Source: JAQBFJ01 sp032123435 (lineage in GTDB: Bacteria; Verrucomicrobiota; Kiritimatiellia; UBA8416; JAQBFJ01). From it: a DNA stretch of 33,528 bases. The DNA lies in contig JAQBFJ010000031.1 in NCBI GenBank assembly GCA_032123435.1, forward strand, positions 1 through 33,528, in the 5' to 3' direction. Every line of letters starts with the position of its first letter. Positions within the stretch are counted from its first letter, which is position 1. Shown one piece after another: positions 8,431 through 16,312 of this stretch. Both the position numbers and the translations under genes were made by a program. The notes under the pieces were generated by a model. The model was given only the letters and a program-made list of their open reading frames with translations, did no database searches and was not told where the DNA came from.

Positions 8431-8892
8431 ATGATCAAGATAAGAAAAATCAAGGCTGGTGAGACTGAAGAGGTAAAGAGTCTTATTGATGGTATAATGC
8501 ATGGTGAGTTTACGGCTGAGAGCACGGCGTATGCATATAATGATCTTGATGATATTGTGGCGCATTATGGCGGGAAAAGAGAAACGTTTCTAGTGGCGGA
8601 GGAAGACGGAAAGATAGTCGGCACTGTCGCGATAAAGGAAGAAGATGATGATTCGGCATTATTGAGACGTATTTTTGTGCATAAAGATTACAGAGGCAAG
8701 GGGTATGGCGCGGAGCTGTTGGCCGAGGCGACGAAGTTTTGTTTGGATAATGGATATCGGACGGTGCAGTTCAGGGGCTCGGACAGAATGCAGAATGCAC
8801 TGCAATTGTGTCTTAGAAACGGATTTGAGCAGGACGACATTCTGGAATTAGGTGATTTTGATTTAGTCATGCTTTCGAAGCATCTTGGTTGA
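8431..8892 (+). CDS. GNAT family N-acetyltransferase
   Basis: 153 aa. The acetyl-CoA-binding motif A is clear: LRRIFVHKDYRGKGYGAELL, with R88-G-K-G-Y-G in the Q/R-x-x-G-x-G/A position. The preceding strand VAEEDGKIVGTVAIKE also matches the fold. The acceptor (small amine or protein N-terminus) cannot be predicted. It ends 17 nt before the DUF1015 gene, so the two are probably co-transcribed. Confidence 0.8.
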   Translation: MIKIRKIKAGETEEVKSLIDGIMHGEFTAESTAYAYNDLDDIVAHYGGKRETFLVAEEDGKIVGTVAIKEEDDDSALLRRIFVHKDYRGKGYGAELLAEATKFCLDNGYRTVQFRGSDRMQNALQLCLRNGFEQDDILELGDFDLVMLSKHLG

Positions 8893-8909
8893 AAGGGGAA
8901 GAGGGGGAC

Positions 8910-10127
8910 ATGAGAATTAAGGCTTTTGAAGCGCTGCATCCGCTGGCAGAGAATGTTGATCGTGTGGCCGCGGTTCCATACGATACAGTGAGTGCCGCGG
9001 AAGCCAAGGCGCTGGCTCAGGGTAATGAGTATAGTTTTTTGCGGATTTCCCGTCCGGAAGTTGATTTGCCTGATGATGTTGATATTCACGCGGACGCGGT
9101 ATACGCGAAGGCGGCGGAAAATTTCGCGGCATTTCAAAAGAAGGGCATTCTTATTCGTGACGAATGTTCATGTATTTACGTATACCGTCAGAAAATGGGT
9201 AATCATGTCCAACGCGGGATAGTTGCTTGTTCGCACATAACGGATTATGAAAACAATCTTATCAAACGGCATGAAAAGACGCGTGCGGACAAGGAGGACG
9301 ATCGCACGAGACACGTAAAAACGCTGAAAGCCAATACCGGGCCTGTATTTTTGACTTATCGTGATGATTCAGTGATTGATGATATTGTTGCCTTGGTGGA
9401 GGGAGGGGTTCCGTTTTTTGATTTTACGGCACCGGACGGAATTGTTCATACGGTATGGCGTGTACCGGGCGGTTCTGACTTGATCGCGGCATTTGAGGAG
9501 GTACCTTGTTCTTATGTGGCTGATGGTCATCATCGCGCGGCGGCGGCTGTCAGGGCTGGAATTGAATTGAAGGAATCCAACAGCGGACATACAGGGGAAG
9601 AGGAATACAATTGGTTTTTGTCGGTCAGTTTTCCGGCAAGCCAATTGAAGATATTGCCTTACAATCGTTGTATATCGGATTTAAACGGAAGGACGGAGCA
9701 GGATTTTTTGAAGGCATTGAAGAAGCATTTTGACGTAAAGGATAATGTTGCTGAAGTACCGTGTGCTCCGCGGAGTGTCAGTATGTATCTTGGAGGGATC
9801 TGGTACGGATTGAGTTGGCCTGTGGTACGTGATGATGATCCGGTTAATGAACTTGATGTGAGTGTGCTGCAGGATCGGTTATTTGCCCCTATTCTCGGGA
9901 TACAGGATCCTCGCACTGACAAGAGGATTGATTTTATTGGCGGGATTCGGGGAACGGACGAGTTGGTAAGGCGAGTGGATTCCGGTAGCGCCGCCGTAGC
10001 GTTTTCGATGTATCCAACTACGGTTGATCAGATGATGGCAATTGCTGACGCGGACAAGTGTATGCCGCCCAAGAGCACATGGTTTGAACCCAAATTGAGA
10101 TCCGGTCTATTGGTACACACGTTGTAA
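8910..10127 (+). CDS. DUF1015 family protein
   Basis: 405 aa from the ATG at 8910, with GAGGGGG as the ribosome-binding site; an upstream in-frame TTG at 8889 is less likely. Features of the DUF1015 family are the N-terminal VAAVPYDTVS segment, the central ANTGPVFLTYRD and the ADGHHRAAAA motif near residue 210. DUF1015 proteins of about 400-420 aa occur across many phyla, and their biochemical role is not established. The gene follows the GNAT gene closely and precedes the kinase, which may form one transcription unit (77 nt gap). Confidence 0.75.
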   Translation: MRIKAFEALHPLAENVDRVAAVPYDTVSAAEAKALAQGNEYSFLRISRPEVDLPDDVDIHADAVYAKAAENFAAFQKKGILIRDECSCIYVYRQKMGNHVQRGIVACSHITDYENNLIKRHEKTRADKEDDRTRHVKTLKANTGPVFLTYRDDSVIDDIVALVEGGVPFFDFTAPDGIVHTVWRVPGGSDLIAAFEEVPCSYVADGHHRAAAAVRAGIELKESNSGHTGEEEYNWFLSVSFPASQLKILPYNRCISDLNGRTEQDFLKALKKHFDVKDNVAEVPCAPRSVSMYLGGIWYGLSWPVVRDDDPVNELDVSVLQDRLFAPILGIQDPRTDKRIDFIGGIRGTDELVRRVDSGSAAVAFSMYPTTVDQMMAIADADKCMPPKSTWFEPKLRSGLLVHTL

Positions 10128-10203
10128 TGGAATTTTACAGGCGTGAGGGGGTTCTTCATACGGTGTTACTGTTTTTCATTTTCATAAATGCAGGGGTAGT
10201 TTA

Positions 10204-11250
10204 ATGAATTTGCTGGAGACAATAAAGGTTGGCAGGAAGTTTCTGCTTTTTCGCAGTGGTTTGATGACGTGTGATTCATGCGGGAAAAAGATCATCAGGG
10301 ATACGCACGGGCGTGTCAGGCCGAAATCGTTTTTTGTTACATGTTTGTGGTGTGGTACGAGTAATTTTGTTCCATTCTATCTGGGACGCTTTTGGTTATA
10401 CGAGCCTGCAGGAGGCGGAGGCGTAAGCAGTGTTTACAAGGCGTTCGAAAAAAACAGGTTTCGGCTGTGCGCGGTGAAGGTTCTGCGTCGAGATAAACTT
10501 GATGATTCTGAGGGTATAGAGGCGTACAAGAGGGAGGTCAGCGCGCTGGCGTCTATTGGCCGTCATCGGCATATTGTTCGTTTGCTGGCACACGGCAACA
10601 CGGATAATGAATATTATTGCGCGATGAAGTTTGTTGAAGGTCAGCGGCTTGACGAAAAGATAGCGCAAAAGGGGCGTATTCCGGAATTGGAAGCTGTTCG
10701 GATTTTGTCAGACCTGATTACGGCGGAGCTTCATATTTACAGCAAGGGGTTCCTGTATCGTGACATCAAGCCTGAAAATATCATGATCCAGGAAAACGGC
10801 CGACCTGTTCTTGTGGATTTCGGGCTTTGTCAGCCGCGCGGAAAGGTTTCGGTTCATGTTGAAGCGGACTTTGTTGATGGATCGGCTCATTATATGCCGC
10901 CGGAGCGGTTGCAGTGTGATTCTGAGGGGCCGTGGAGTGAGATATATTCATTAGGCATGCTTATGTTCGAAATGCTTACAGGTGATAAATTCATCAAGTC
11001 CTCTGTTTCCGAGGAAGCGATTACTGAGAAACATGTTCATGGTCTTCGCATGTCGGTTCCGAGTGGATTGAAGAATCTGCACAGGCCGGAACTTGTCAAG
11101 ATTGTTGAAAAGATGATCAGGCGAGAGGCTAAAGAGCGATATCAATCATTTGAGAATCTACAAAGAGCCTTATATCGCATAGTGCCGAGATCTTTCTGGT
11201 CCGGCTGGCTCAATCAAGCCTTTGTAAAACTTGGCATAAAGAAAAAATAG
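10204..11250 (+). CDS. Ser/Thr protein kinase with N-terminal zinc-ribbon-like motif
   Basis: 348 aa. Residues 23-50 carry CDSC...CLWC (C23, C26, C47, C50), a probable zinc ribbon. A Hanks-type kinase domain follows, with a glycine-rich loop AGGGGVSSVYKAF, the ATP-binding Lys K92 (CAVKVL), helix-C Glu near 111 and a catalytic loop LYRDIKPENIMI. That loop is YRD rather than HRD, with D187, K189 and N192 intact. LVDFG (D205) and a MPPER segment complete the core. All catalytic residues are present, so it is probably active. There is no extracellular sensor; the C-terminal ~50 residues include a short hydrophobic stretch but no clear membrane segment. An FHA protein at 25618 is a possible reader of its products. 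Confidence 0.85.
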   Translation: MNLLETIKVGRKFLLFRSGLMTCDSCGKKIIRDTHGRVRPKSFFVTCLWCGTSNFVPFYLGRFWLYEPAGGGGVSSVYKAFEKNRFRLCAVKVLRRDKLDDSEGIEAYKREVSALASIGRHRHIVRLLAHGNTDNEYYCAMKFVEGQRLDEKIAQKGRIPELEAVRILSDLITAELHIYSKGFLYRDIKPENIMIQENGRPVLVDFGLCQPRGKVSVHVEADFVDGSAHYMPPERLQCDSEGPWSEIYSLGMLMFEMLTGDKFIKSSVSEEAITEKHVHGLRMSVPSGLKNLHRPELVKIVEKMIRREAKERYQSFENLQRALYRIVPRSFWSGWLNQAFVKLGIKKK

Positions 11251-11267
11251 AATCATTCCGTTTAACC

Positions 11268-11298
11268 CGAACATTGTACGAGCATTATGCAATGTTCG
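11268..11298. terminator. Possible bidirectional terminator hairpin
   Basis: Perfect 9-bp arms CGAACATTG (11268-11276) and CAATGTTCG (11290-11298) with a 13-nt loop. They sit in the short gap between the convergent kinase and GT9 genes. There is no strong T-run, so the call rests mainly on position. Confidence 0.4.
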
Positions 11299-11320
11299 CC
11301 AAACTCATGTAATAAGCGGG

Positions 11321-12292
11321 CTAAACTGTGCCCAGCATTTCCATGGCGGCCTGCTTGACCATTTCCGGCGTGATGTCCGACATGCATGACACATCTGTCA
11401 GTTTGCATGATCTGGAAAAGCATGGACTGCAGGAGACAGGGATCTGGATAATGCGGTGTTGACTGCCGTAGGGGCCTGTTCTTCGCGGGTCGGTTGGTCC
11501 GAAAAGGGCCAGTACTGGTGTTCCCGTGGCGGCGGCCATATGGATGGGACCCGAGTCGTTGGCTATAAGAAGATCCATTTCCTTCAATAGTGATCCGGTA
11601 TTAATTAATGTATGTTTTCCAGCCATATTGACGATTCCGGAACCGACTGAGGCGGCTATTTTGTCGCAAAGAGCAATATCGTCATGTCCGCCTATAAGGA
11701 ACAAAGAAGCATCGCGTTCTTTTTTGAGTTGTTGACAGAGCGAGATAAAGTTTTCTGCAGGCCAGTTTTTAGTTTGCCATCGGGAAGACGGCAATATTGC
11801 TATACGTGGTTTTTTTTCAGTCAGATTGATTTTGGGAAATTCAACTGGAAATGCTGTTTCAACTTTTGGGAGGCCGAGATAATTGATTATATCGAGATTT
11901 TCTTCGACAGCGTGTCTGTTTTTATCGCGTTTGCTGGCTATGGCAGAATAGAACAGGCGTGATCCTTCCCTGTGGAATGAAGGTCCGATTCGTTTTCTGC
12001 CGCGTGCGAGTCGGGCTGTTATCGCGCTTTTCAGGAGACCTTGCAGATCTATTATAGTGTCGTATTGGTATAATCGGAGTTCAGAGAGAAATGGGTTCAA
12101 GTCGTGCGGGAATGTTCGACGTGGAAAAGGTATGACTCTGTTGACATCTGTGAAACAGCGTATAAGCTCCTGGTATTCATTGTACGCAACCCAGTCTATG
12201 TCAGCGTTATAGGCGATTTTCAAAGCATGTACAGTCGGCAAGGCGTGAAAGAGATCGCCGAGTGAGCTCATTTTTATTATGAGAATACGCAT
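11321..12292 (-). CDS. Glycosyltransferase family 9 (heptosyltransferase-like)
   Basis: 323 aa from the ATG at 12292, giving MRILIIKMSSLGD at the N-terminus as in heptosyltransferases; an upstream TTG at 12307 is less likely. Further GT9 signs are LQGLLKSA, the donor-site segment ANDSGPIHMAAATGTPVLAL followed by FGPTDPRRTGPYG, and a C-terminal Cys-rich CSPCFSRSC loop common in this family. The role is probably transfer of an ADP-heptose-type sugar to lipopolysaccharide core or a related envelope glycan on the cytoplasmic face. The exact linkage is unknown. It lies downstream of uvrC, separated by a dispersed repeat. Confidence 0.85.
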   Translation of the reverse strand: MRILIIKMSSLGDLFHALPTVHALKIAYNADIDWVAYNEYQELIRCFTDVNRVIPFPRRTFPHDLNPFLSELRLYQYDTIIDLQGLLKSAITARLARGRKRIGPSFHREGSRLFYSAIASKRDKNRHAVEENLDIINYLGLPKVETAFPVEFPKINLTEKKPRIAILPSSRWQTKNWPAENFISLCQQLKKERDASLFLIGGHDDIALCDKIAASVGSGIVNMAGKHTLINTGSLLKEMDLLIANDSGPIHMAAATGTPVLALFGPTDPRRTGPYGSQHRIIQIPVSCSPCFSRSCKLTDVSCMSDITPEMVKQAAMEMLGTV

Positions 12293-12343
12293 ATTACAGA
12301 TGTACAATTAAGAGGGAGCACAGTGCAAGTTAACTTATCTGAT

Positions 12344-12522
12344 TAACCCGTATATTTCATGAAGAATTGCATGCGTGCGGGATAAGAAGTTGTAAAATAA
12401 TGGCCTTGCGCAGTAGCTAGAGGTTATTTGGCAAATACAGTTTGTAACATGGTTTCCGGAAAGAAAAGATGCATGCAATTCTTCACCAAAGGCGAATCCA
12501 TGCCTGCCAAAGCCGGCGTTAT
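12344..12522 (-). repeat. Dispersed ~180-bp repeat, copy A
   Basis: Read on the minus strand, this stretch aligns over its length with copy B at 18638-18817; only scattered substitutions separate them in the inner ~135 bp. It carries inverted arms TGAAGAATTGCATGC (12360-12374) and GCATGCAATTCTTCA (12471-12485), an exact 15-bp inverted repeat. It fills the gap between uvrC and the GT9 gene. No full coding frame is shared between copies, so it is probably non-coding. Confidence 0.75.
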
Positions 12523-12540
12523 TGAGGATTCGCGGTATAT

Positions 12541-14046
12541 TCATACAGCTTCATTCTCAATGCCTTGGCCTTGATTGGCCTGGACTCGTGAAACAAACGG
12601 GTTAAGGTGTTTTTTGATCGTTTCTGCAATTTTCCTGTTAAATCCGGGAATGTCCGACAGTTCTTCTTCCGTTGCTTTGGCGACACGCCGCACGGTTCCG
12701 AAGCGGGCAAGAAGCTGTAATTTCCGTTTTTCTCCTATACCGGGTATTTCATCAAGGAGTGATTCCCTGATTCGGATACTGCGGATATTGCGATGATACG
12801 TGATGGCGAATCGATGAGCTTCATCACGAAGCTGTTGCAGGAGTTTGAGAGCGGGTGAATCGCTGGCCAAGCGCAAAGGTCTGCCGGTTTCCTGTTGGTA
12901 AAGTTCTTCATAACGTTTTGCGAGTCCGGCCGACGGAACGCGCAGGTTAAGGGCGGACAATTCTTTGCGTGCGGCTTTCAATTGGGTTATTCCGCCATCA
13001 ATCAGGATGAGGTCGGGATGCCGGGCTTCCGGATCACTGAAGCGTCTTCGTACAACTTCTGCTATCATTGCCGGGTCGTCGTTGGTTTTTGCCGTTTTGA
13101 TTTTGAATCGTCTATATCTATTTTTACGCGACACCCCATTGACGAAACATACCATGCCTGCCACCGCGTATGTGCCTGAAATGTTTGAGATATCGTAGGC
13201 TTCGATTGAGCGTGGTGTTTTCTTCAGGCGCAGGATATGTTTCAGTTGTTTCATGCCTGTCTCTGCGGATTCCTTTTTCATTGCTGGTGTTGATCTGATT
13301 CTGATGTTTTGTTTGACGGCTTCGCGTATAAGGAAAAGGGTGTCCCGAATGGATGTTGCTTTTTCATAGTCCAGGTTTTTTGAGGCTGTCTGCATTTCTT
13401 CGGCGAGTGCGTTCAGGTATTCCGGTCGTTTTCCACCGAGGAAGGCGCATGCTTCGGCGAGCAGTTCGTGATATTTCTTTCTGGTAACGTTACCCATACA
13501 GGGAGCTGAGCAATATCGCACGATATCATTAATACAGTGGGCATGAGTTTTCTGGTTGGGCAGGCGCGGTGAGCATTTTCTCAGCCCGAATGTTTTCTCC
13601 ACGAAATCAAGTGCGGTTCTTGCCGATGTGGATGAAGCGTATGGTCCGAAATAAAGTGTATTATCGTTACGTCTGATGCGGCATGGTTTAAGTGTTGGGA
13701 ACGGCTGGTTGGGGTCGGTATTGAGGAGGAGGAATCGCTTATCGTCCCGGAAGCTGACGTTGTAACGAGGTTTGTATTCCTTAATGAGTTTGCCTTCAGT
13801 GAGAAGAGCTTCGGCTTCGTTTCGGACGACGATATGGTCAATATCATTGATGCTTTTTATCAGGCTCCGATCTTTTGGTGACGCGCTTCTGAGCGATGCG
13901 TTGCGGAAGTAGGACTGCACGCGTTTTTTGAGCGAAACGGCTTTGCCGACGTATATAATCTGACCATGACGGTCGCGCATTATGTAACAGCCCGGTTTAT
14001 TCGGCAGGGCTCGCAGTTTATCTTTTATTGTTTTGGGGAGGTTCAT
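12541..14046 (-). CDS. uvrC: UvrABC excinuclease subunit C, short form
   Basis: 501 aa, about 100 shorter than typical UvrC (about 600). In order there are a GIY-YIG nuclease (GCYIMRDRHGQIIYVGKA, residues 19-36) making the 3' incision, four cysteines C158/C171/C179/C183 that match the Fe-S-type cysteine set, and a UVR motif (about 207-240) for UvrB contact. An RNase H-like 5' nuclease follows (YDISNISG with D285; LILIDGG with D350), then tandem HhH motifs (about 440-490). The missing part is the linker between UVR and RNase H domains, so both nucleases remain. It overlaps the upstream membrane glycosyltransferase by an ATGA, implying translational coupling. Nucleotide excision repair is the expected role. 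Confidence 0.9.
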   Translation of the reverse strand: MNLPKTIKDKLRALPNKPGCYIMRDRHGQIIYVGKAVSLKKRVQSYFRNASLRSASPKDRSLIKSINDIDHIVVRNEAEALLTEGKLIKEYKPRYNVSFRDDKRFLLLNTDPNQPFPTLKPCRIRRNDNTLYFGPYASSTSARTALDFVEKTFGLRKCSPRLPNQKTHAHCINDIVRYCSAPCMGNVTRKKYHELLAEACAFLGGKRPEYLNALAEEMQTASKNLDYEKATSIRDTLFLIREAVKQNIRIRSTPAMKKESAETGMKQLKHILRLKKTPRSIEAYDISNISGTYAVAGMVCFVNGVSRKNRYRRFKIKTAKTNDDPAMIAEVVRRRFSDPEARHPDLILIDGGITQLKAARKELSALNLRVPSAGLAKRYEELYQQETGRPLRLASDSPALKLLQQLRDEAHRFAITYHRNIRSIRIRESLLDEIPGIGEKRKLQLLARFGTVRRVAKATEEELSDIPGFNRKIAETIKKHLNPFVSRVQANQGQGIENEAV

Positions 14047-15647
14047 AACTGTTTCAAGGTGTTAAATTCGCACCATATCAGTTCTTTATTTCCCATATTG
14101 AAAGTATGAGGCGCGAGAGTTACCCTGATCTCAACGGGAAGTTCGTAATAGGCATGTTGCCTGAAAACGACAATGCCTTTTTGTTGTTGGTTGATTTGTT
14201 CGATAAGCTGTTGCGGGTCATTGAGCATGACGCCTGATGTATCGCAATACAGAGCGAGAATCTCTCCTTGAATCTGGTACAGCAGAAGTTTCTGGCCGGG
14301 TTCAAGTCTTGTTCTGGCGGCCTGTGCGAGTTCGACTGGTGTTTTAATGGGGTTAAACGCGTGGAAGACGATATTTGCTGCATAGAGTTGATTAACAAGA
14401 AGTATGCCGACAAAGCAATAGAACCATGCGGAAGACAATCTGGTTTTTTTAAAAATCGTATATAAGGTAAAAGCGCCTGCAAGCAGAATGAACGTCATTG
14501 GCAGTACGATCAATCTGCTTATCGGCAATTCTTTCGAGAAGGAGGCGGCGAGTGTAGCTATACCCAATATGCTGAGCAGGCCTATTGAGGTATAGGCGGT
14601 GATCTTGGCCCATTTAATGCTTATATTATCCCAGGCTGCGGCTATAAGCATGCTGGCGGCGGGATAAGCCAGCAGGATGTACAGGCCCCGTTTGCATGAT
14701 GGGATGCTGAAGAATACGATCACAAACAGAATCCATGCTGTCAGACGGCGTTGAAACGGAGTGAGGTCAAGACGGGATCGTCTTATGGCCATATATGCGG
14801 CTGGCAGAAAAATGGTCCACGGCATCAGGTTCAATGGAAAATAGATAAGAAAGTAATAGAATGGTCTTGGATGGCCAAGTTCGCCGGAGAATCTTTCAAC
14901 GTTCTGTGTGAAGAGTAATTCGTTGAAATATTCGCTGTGTGCTCCCTGAAGCCATGCTCCGACGAGCCATAGGGCCGGGAAGGTCAGGGAAACTAATGGA
15001 CCCCAGAGCCAATGGGTTCCTTTCAAAACCTGTTTTCGGCCTGCGGCCAATATTGAGCTGATATAGACACCAAGCGGCACCAGGATGCCGACTGGTCCTT
15101 TTGCCAGGATTGCCAGTCCCATAAATATATAAGCAATGAATACGCGGGGGATGGATTCGGCTGAATTTTCATCTTTGGTAAAAAGAAAATACAGGGCTGT
15201 CATTTGCAGGCCGCAGAGCAGGGCATCTATCTGGCCCATTCCACCTTCGTGCCAGAATGTATATATTGTTGAAAGGATGAGTATTGATCGCCATGCGGTT
15301 TTACGGTTATGCCATCGTTCCGCTAGTCTTGCTGTTGTCCACAGGCTTAATATTATGCCCAGCAAGCTGGGCAGTCGTGTTGATATGTTGTTGATTTCAC
15401 CGTGTGTCAGGAGGGAAGACAGGTTAATAAGCCAGAACATCAGTGGTGGTTTATGGGCATAGTATTCACCGTGCCGGCGCAGGATCATCCAGCTGCCGGT
15501 TTGTTTCATTTCGTTCGCCACGTAAGCGTATCGTGCTTCGTCTGGTTCCCATAGATTGCGGCGGACGTATTCACTGCCCCAGAGGATCATGGCGAACAGG
15601 ATTATATAGAGCAGATGAAGTTTTTTATATTCCCAGTAATATTGCAT
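14043..15647 (-). CDS. ArnT-like GT-C membrane glycosyltransferase (GT39/83 family)
   Basis: 534 aa from the ATG at 15647; a TTG at 15656 is also in frame. After the first membrane segment comes NLWEPDEARYAYVANEM, the conserved acidic loop of ArnT/PMT enzymes, followed by YYAHKPPLMFWL. About ten further membrane segments follow, then a short C-terminal periplasmic part. Family members transfer sugars from undecaprenyl phosphate to lipid A or proteins at the periplasmic face. Which acceptor is used here is unknown. The stop overlaps the uvrC start, an unusual pairing of envelope and repair genes. Confidence 0.8.
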   Translation of the reverse strand: MQYYWEYKKLHLLYIILFAMILWGSEYVRRNLWEPDEARYAYVANEMKQTGSWMILRRHGEYYAHKPPLMFWLINLSSLLTHGEINNISTRLPSLLGIILSLWTTARLAERWHNRKTAWRSILILSTIYTFWHEGGMGQIDALLCGLQMTALYFLFTKDENSAESIPRVFIAYIFMGLAILAKGPVGILVPLGVYISSILAAGRKQVLKGTHWLWGPLVSLTFPALWLVGAWLQGAHSEYFNELLFTQNVERFSGELGHPRPFYYFLIYFPLNLMPWTIFLPAAYMAIRRSRLDLTPFQRRLTAWILFVIVFFSIPSCKRGLYILLAYPAASMLIAAAWDNISIKWAKITAYTSIGLLSILGIATLAASFSKELPISRLIVLPMTFILLAGAFTLYTIFKKTRLSSAWFYCFVGILLVNQLYAANIVFHAFNPIKTPVELAQAARTRLEPGQKLLLYQIQGEILALYCDTSGVMLNDPQQLIEQINQQQKGIVVFRQHAYYELPVEIRVTLAPHTFNMGNKELIWCEFNTLKQL

Positions 15648-15838
15648 AGTTCTCAATGTATATTTTCAAAATAAACGTTAGGTAACGATATAAAAAGAGT
15701 GGAAAAAAGGCAAAGGCGATATTTTGTTGTTGGTCTTGGATGTATTGATTGCTATTGCTTGGAGATACGGGTCCCTGTAGAGTATTCGGAGAGTGTTTTA
15801 TTGAGGATCTGAATCAGGGGGACAGGAGAGCGAGGGGT

Positions 15839-16291
15839 ATGAAGCGTCCGGACTGGGATACATATTTCATGGATATAGCACATGCGGTGAAGAAGCGCGG
15901 GAACTGTATTCGTCGGCAGGTAGCGGCGGTTATTGTCAAAGAAGAGCGGGTTATATCCACGGGTTACAATGGCACTCCGCGCGGAGTGCCGAATTGTTGT
16001 GATGGTGGGTGCGCCCGTTGTATGAGCGACGCGCCTTCGGGCGAGGAGTTGGGCGAATGTATTTGTTCGCATGCTGAGGAGAATGCGATTGTGCAGGCCG
16101 CGTTTTACGGGATTGCTGTTAGCGATACGACGTTATACTGCACGTTAAGTCCGTGTTTGACGTGCGCGAAAATGATAGTTAATGCCGGGATCAGGGAAGT
16201 GGTTTACGAAGACGAGTATGAGTTTGCGGATCAAGCGAGGCAGTTATTCAAGGATGCGGGCGTAGCATGTCGCCGGTTCACGCGTGAATGA
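15839..16291 (+). CDS. dCMP deaminase (ComEB-like)
   Basis: 150 aa from the ATG at 15839. The frame is open to 15749, but AGGAG/GAGGGG just upstream and the family's usual N-terminus (MKRPDWDTYFMDIA) favour this start. Zinc ligands and catalytic Glu are visible as SHAEENA (H78, E80) and SPCLTC (C106, C109). The insert with PNCCDGGCARC (residues 51-61) is typical of bacterial dCMP deaminases that bind a second zinc. The reaction is dCMP to dUMP, feeding thymidylate synthesis. It is divergent from the ArnT-like gene and convergent with recD2, 21 nt away. Confidence 0.88.
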   Translation: MKRPDWDTYFMDIAHAVKKRGNCIRRQVAAVIVKEERVISTGYNGTPRGVPNCCDGGCARCMSDAPSGEELGECICSHAEENAIVQAAFYGIAVSDTTLYCTLSPCLTCAKMIVNAGIREVVYEDEYEFADQARQLFKDAGVACRRFTRE

Positions 16292-16312
16292 TCTCATTTG
16301 GCTGGCGTTTGT

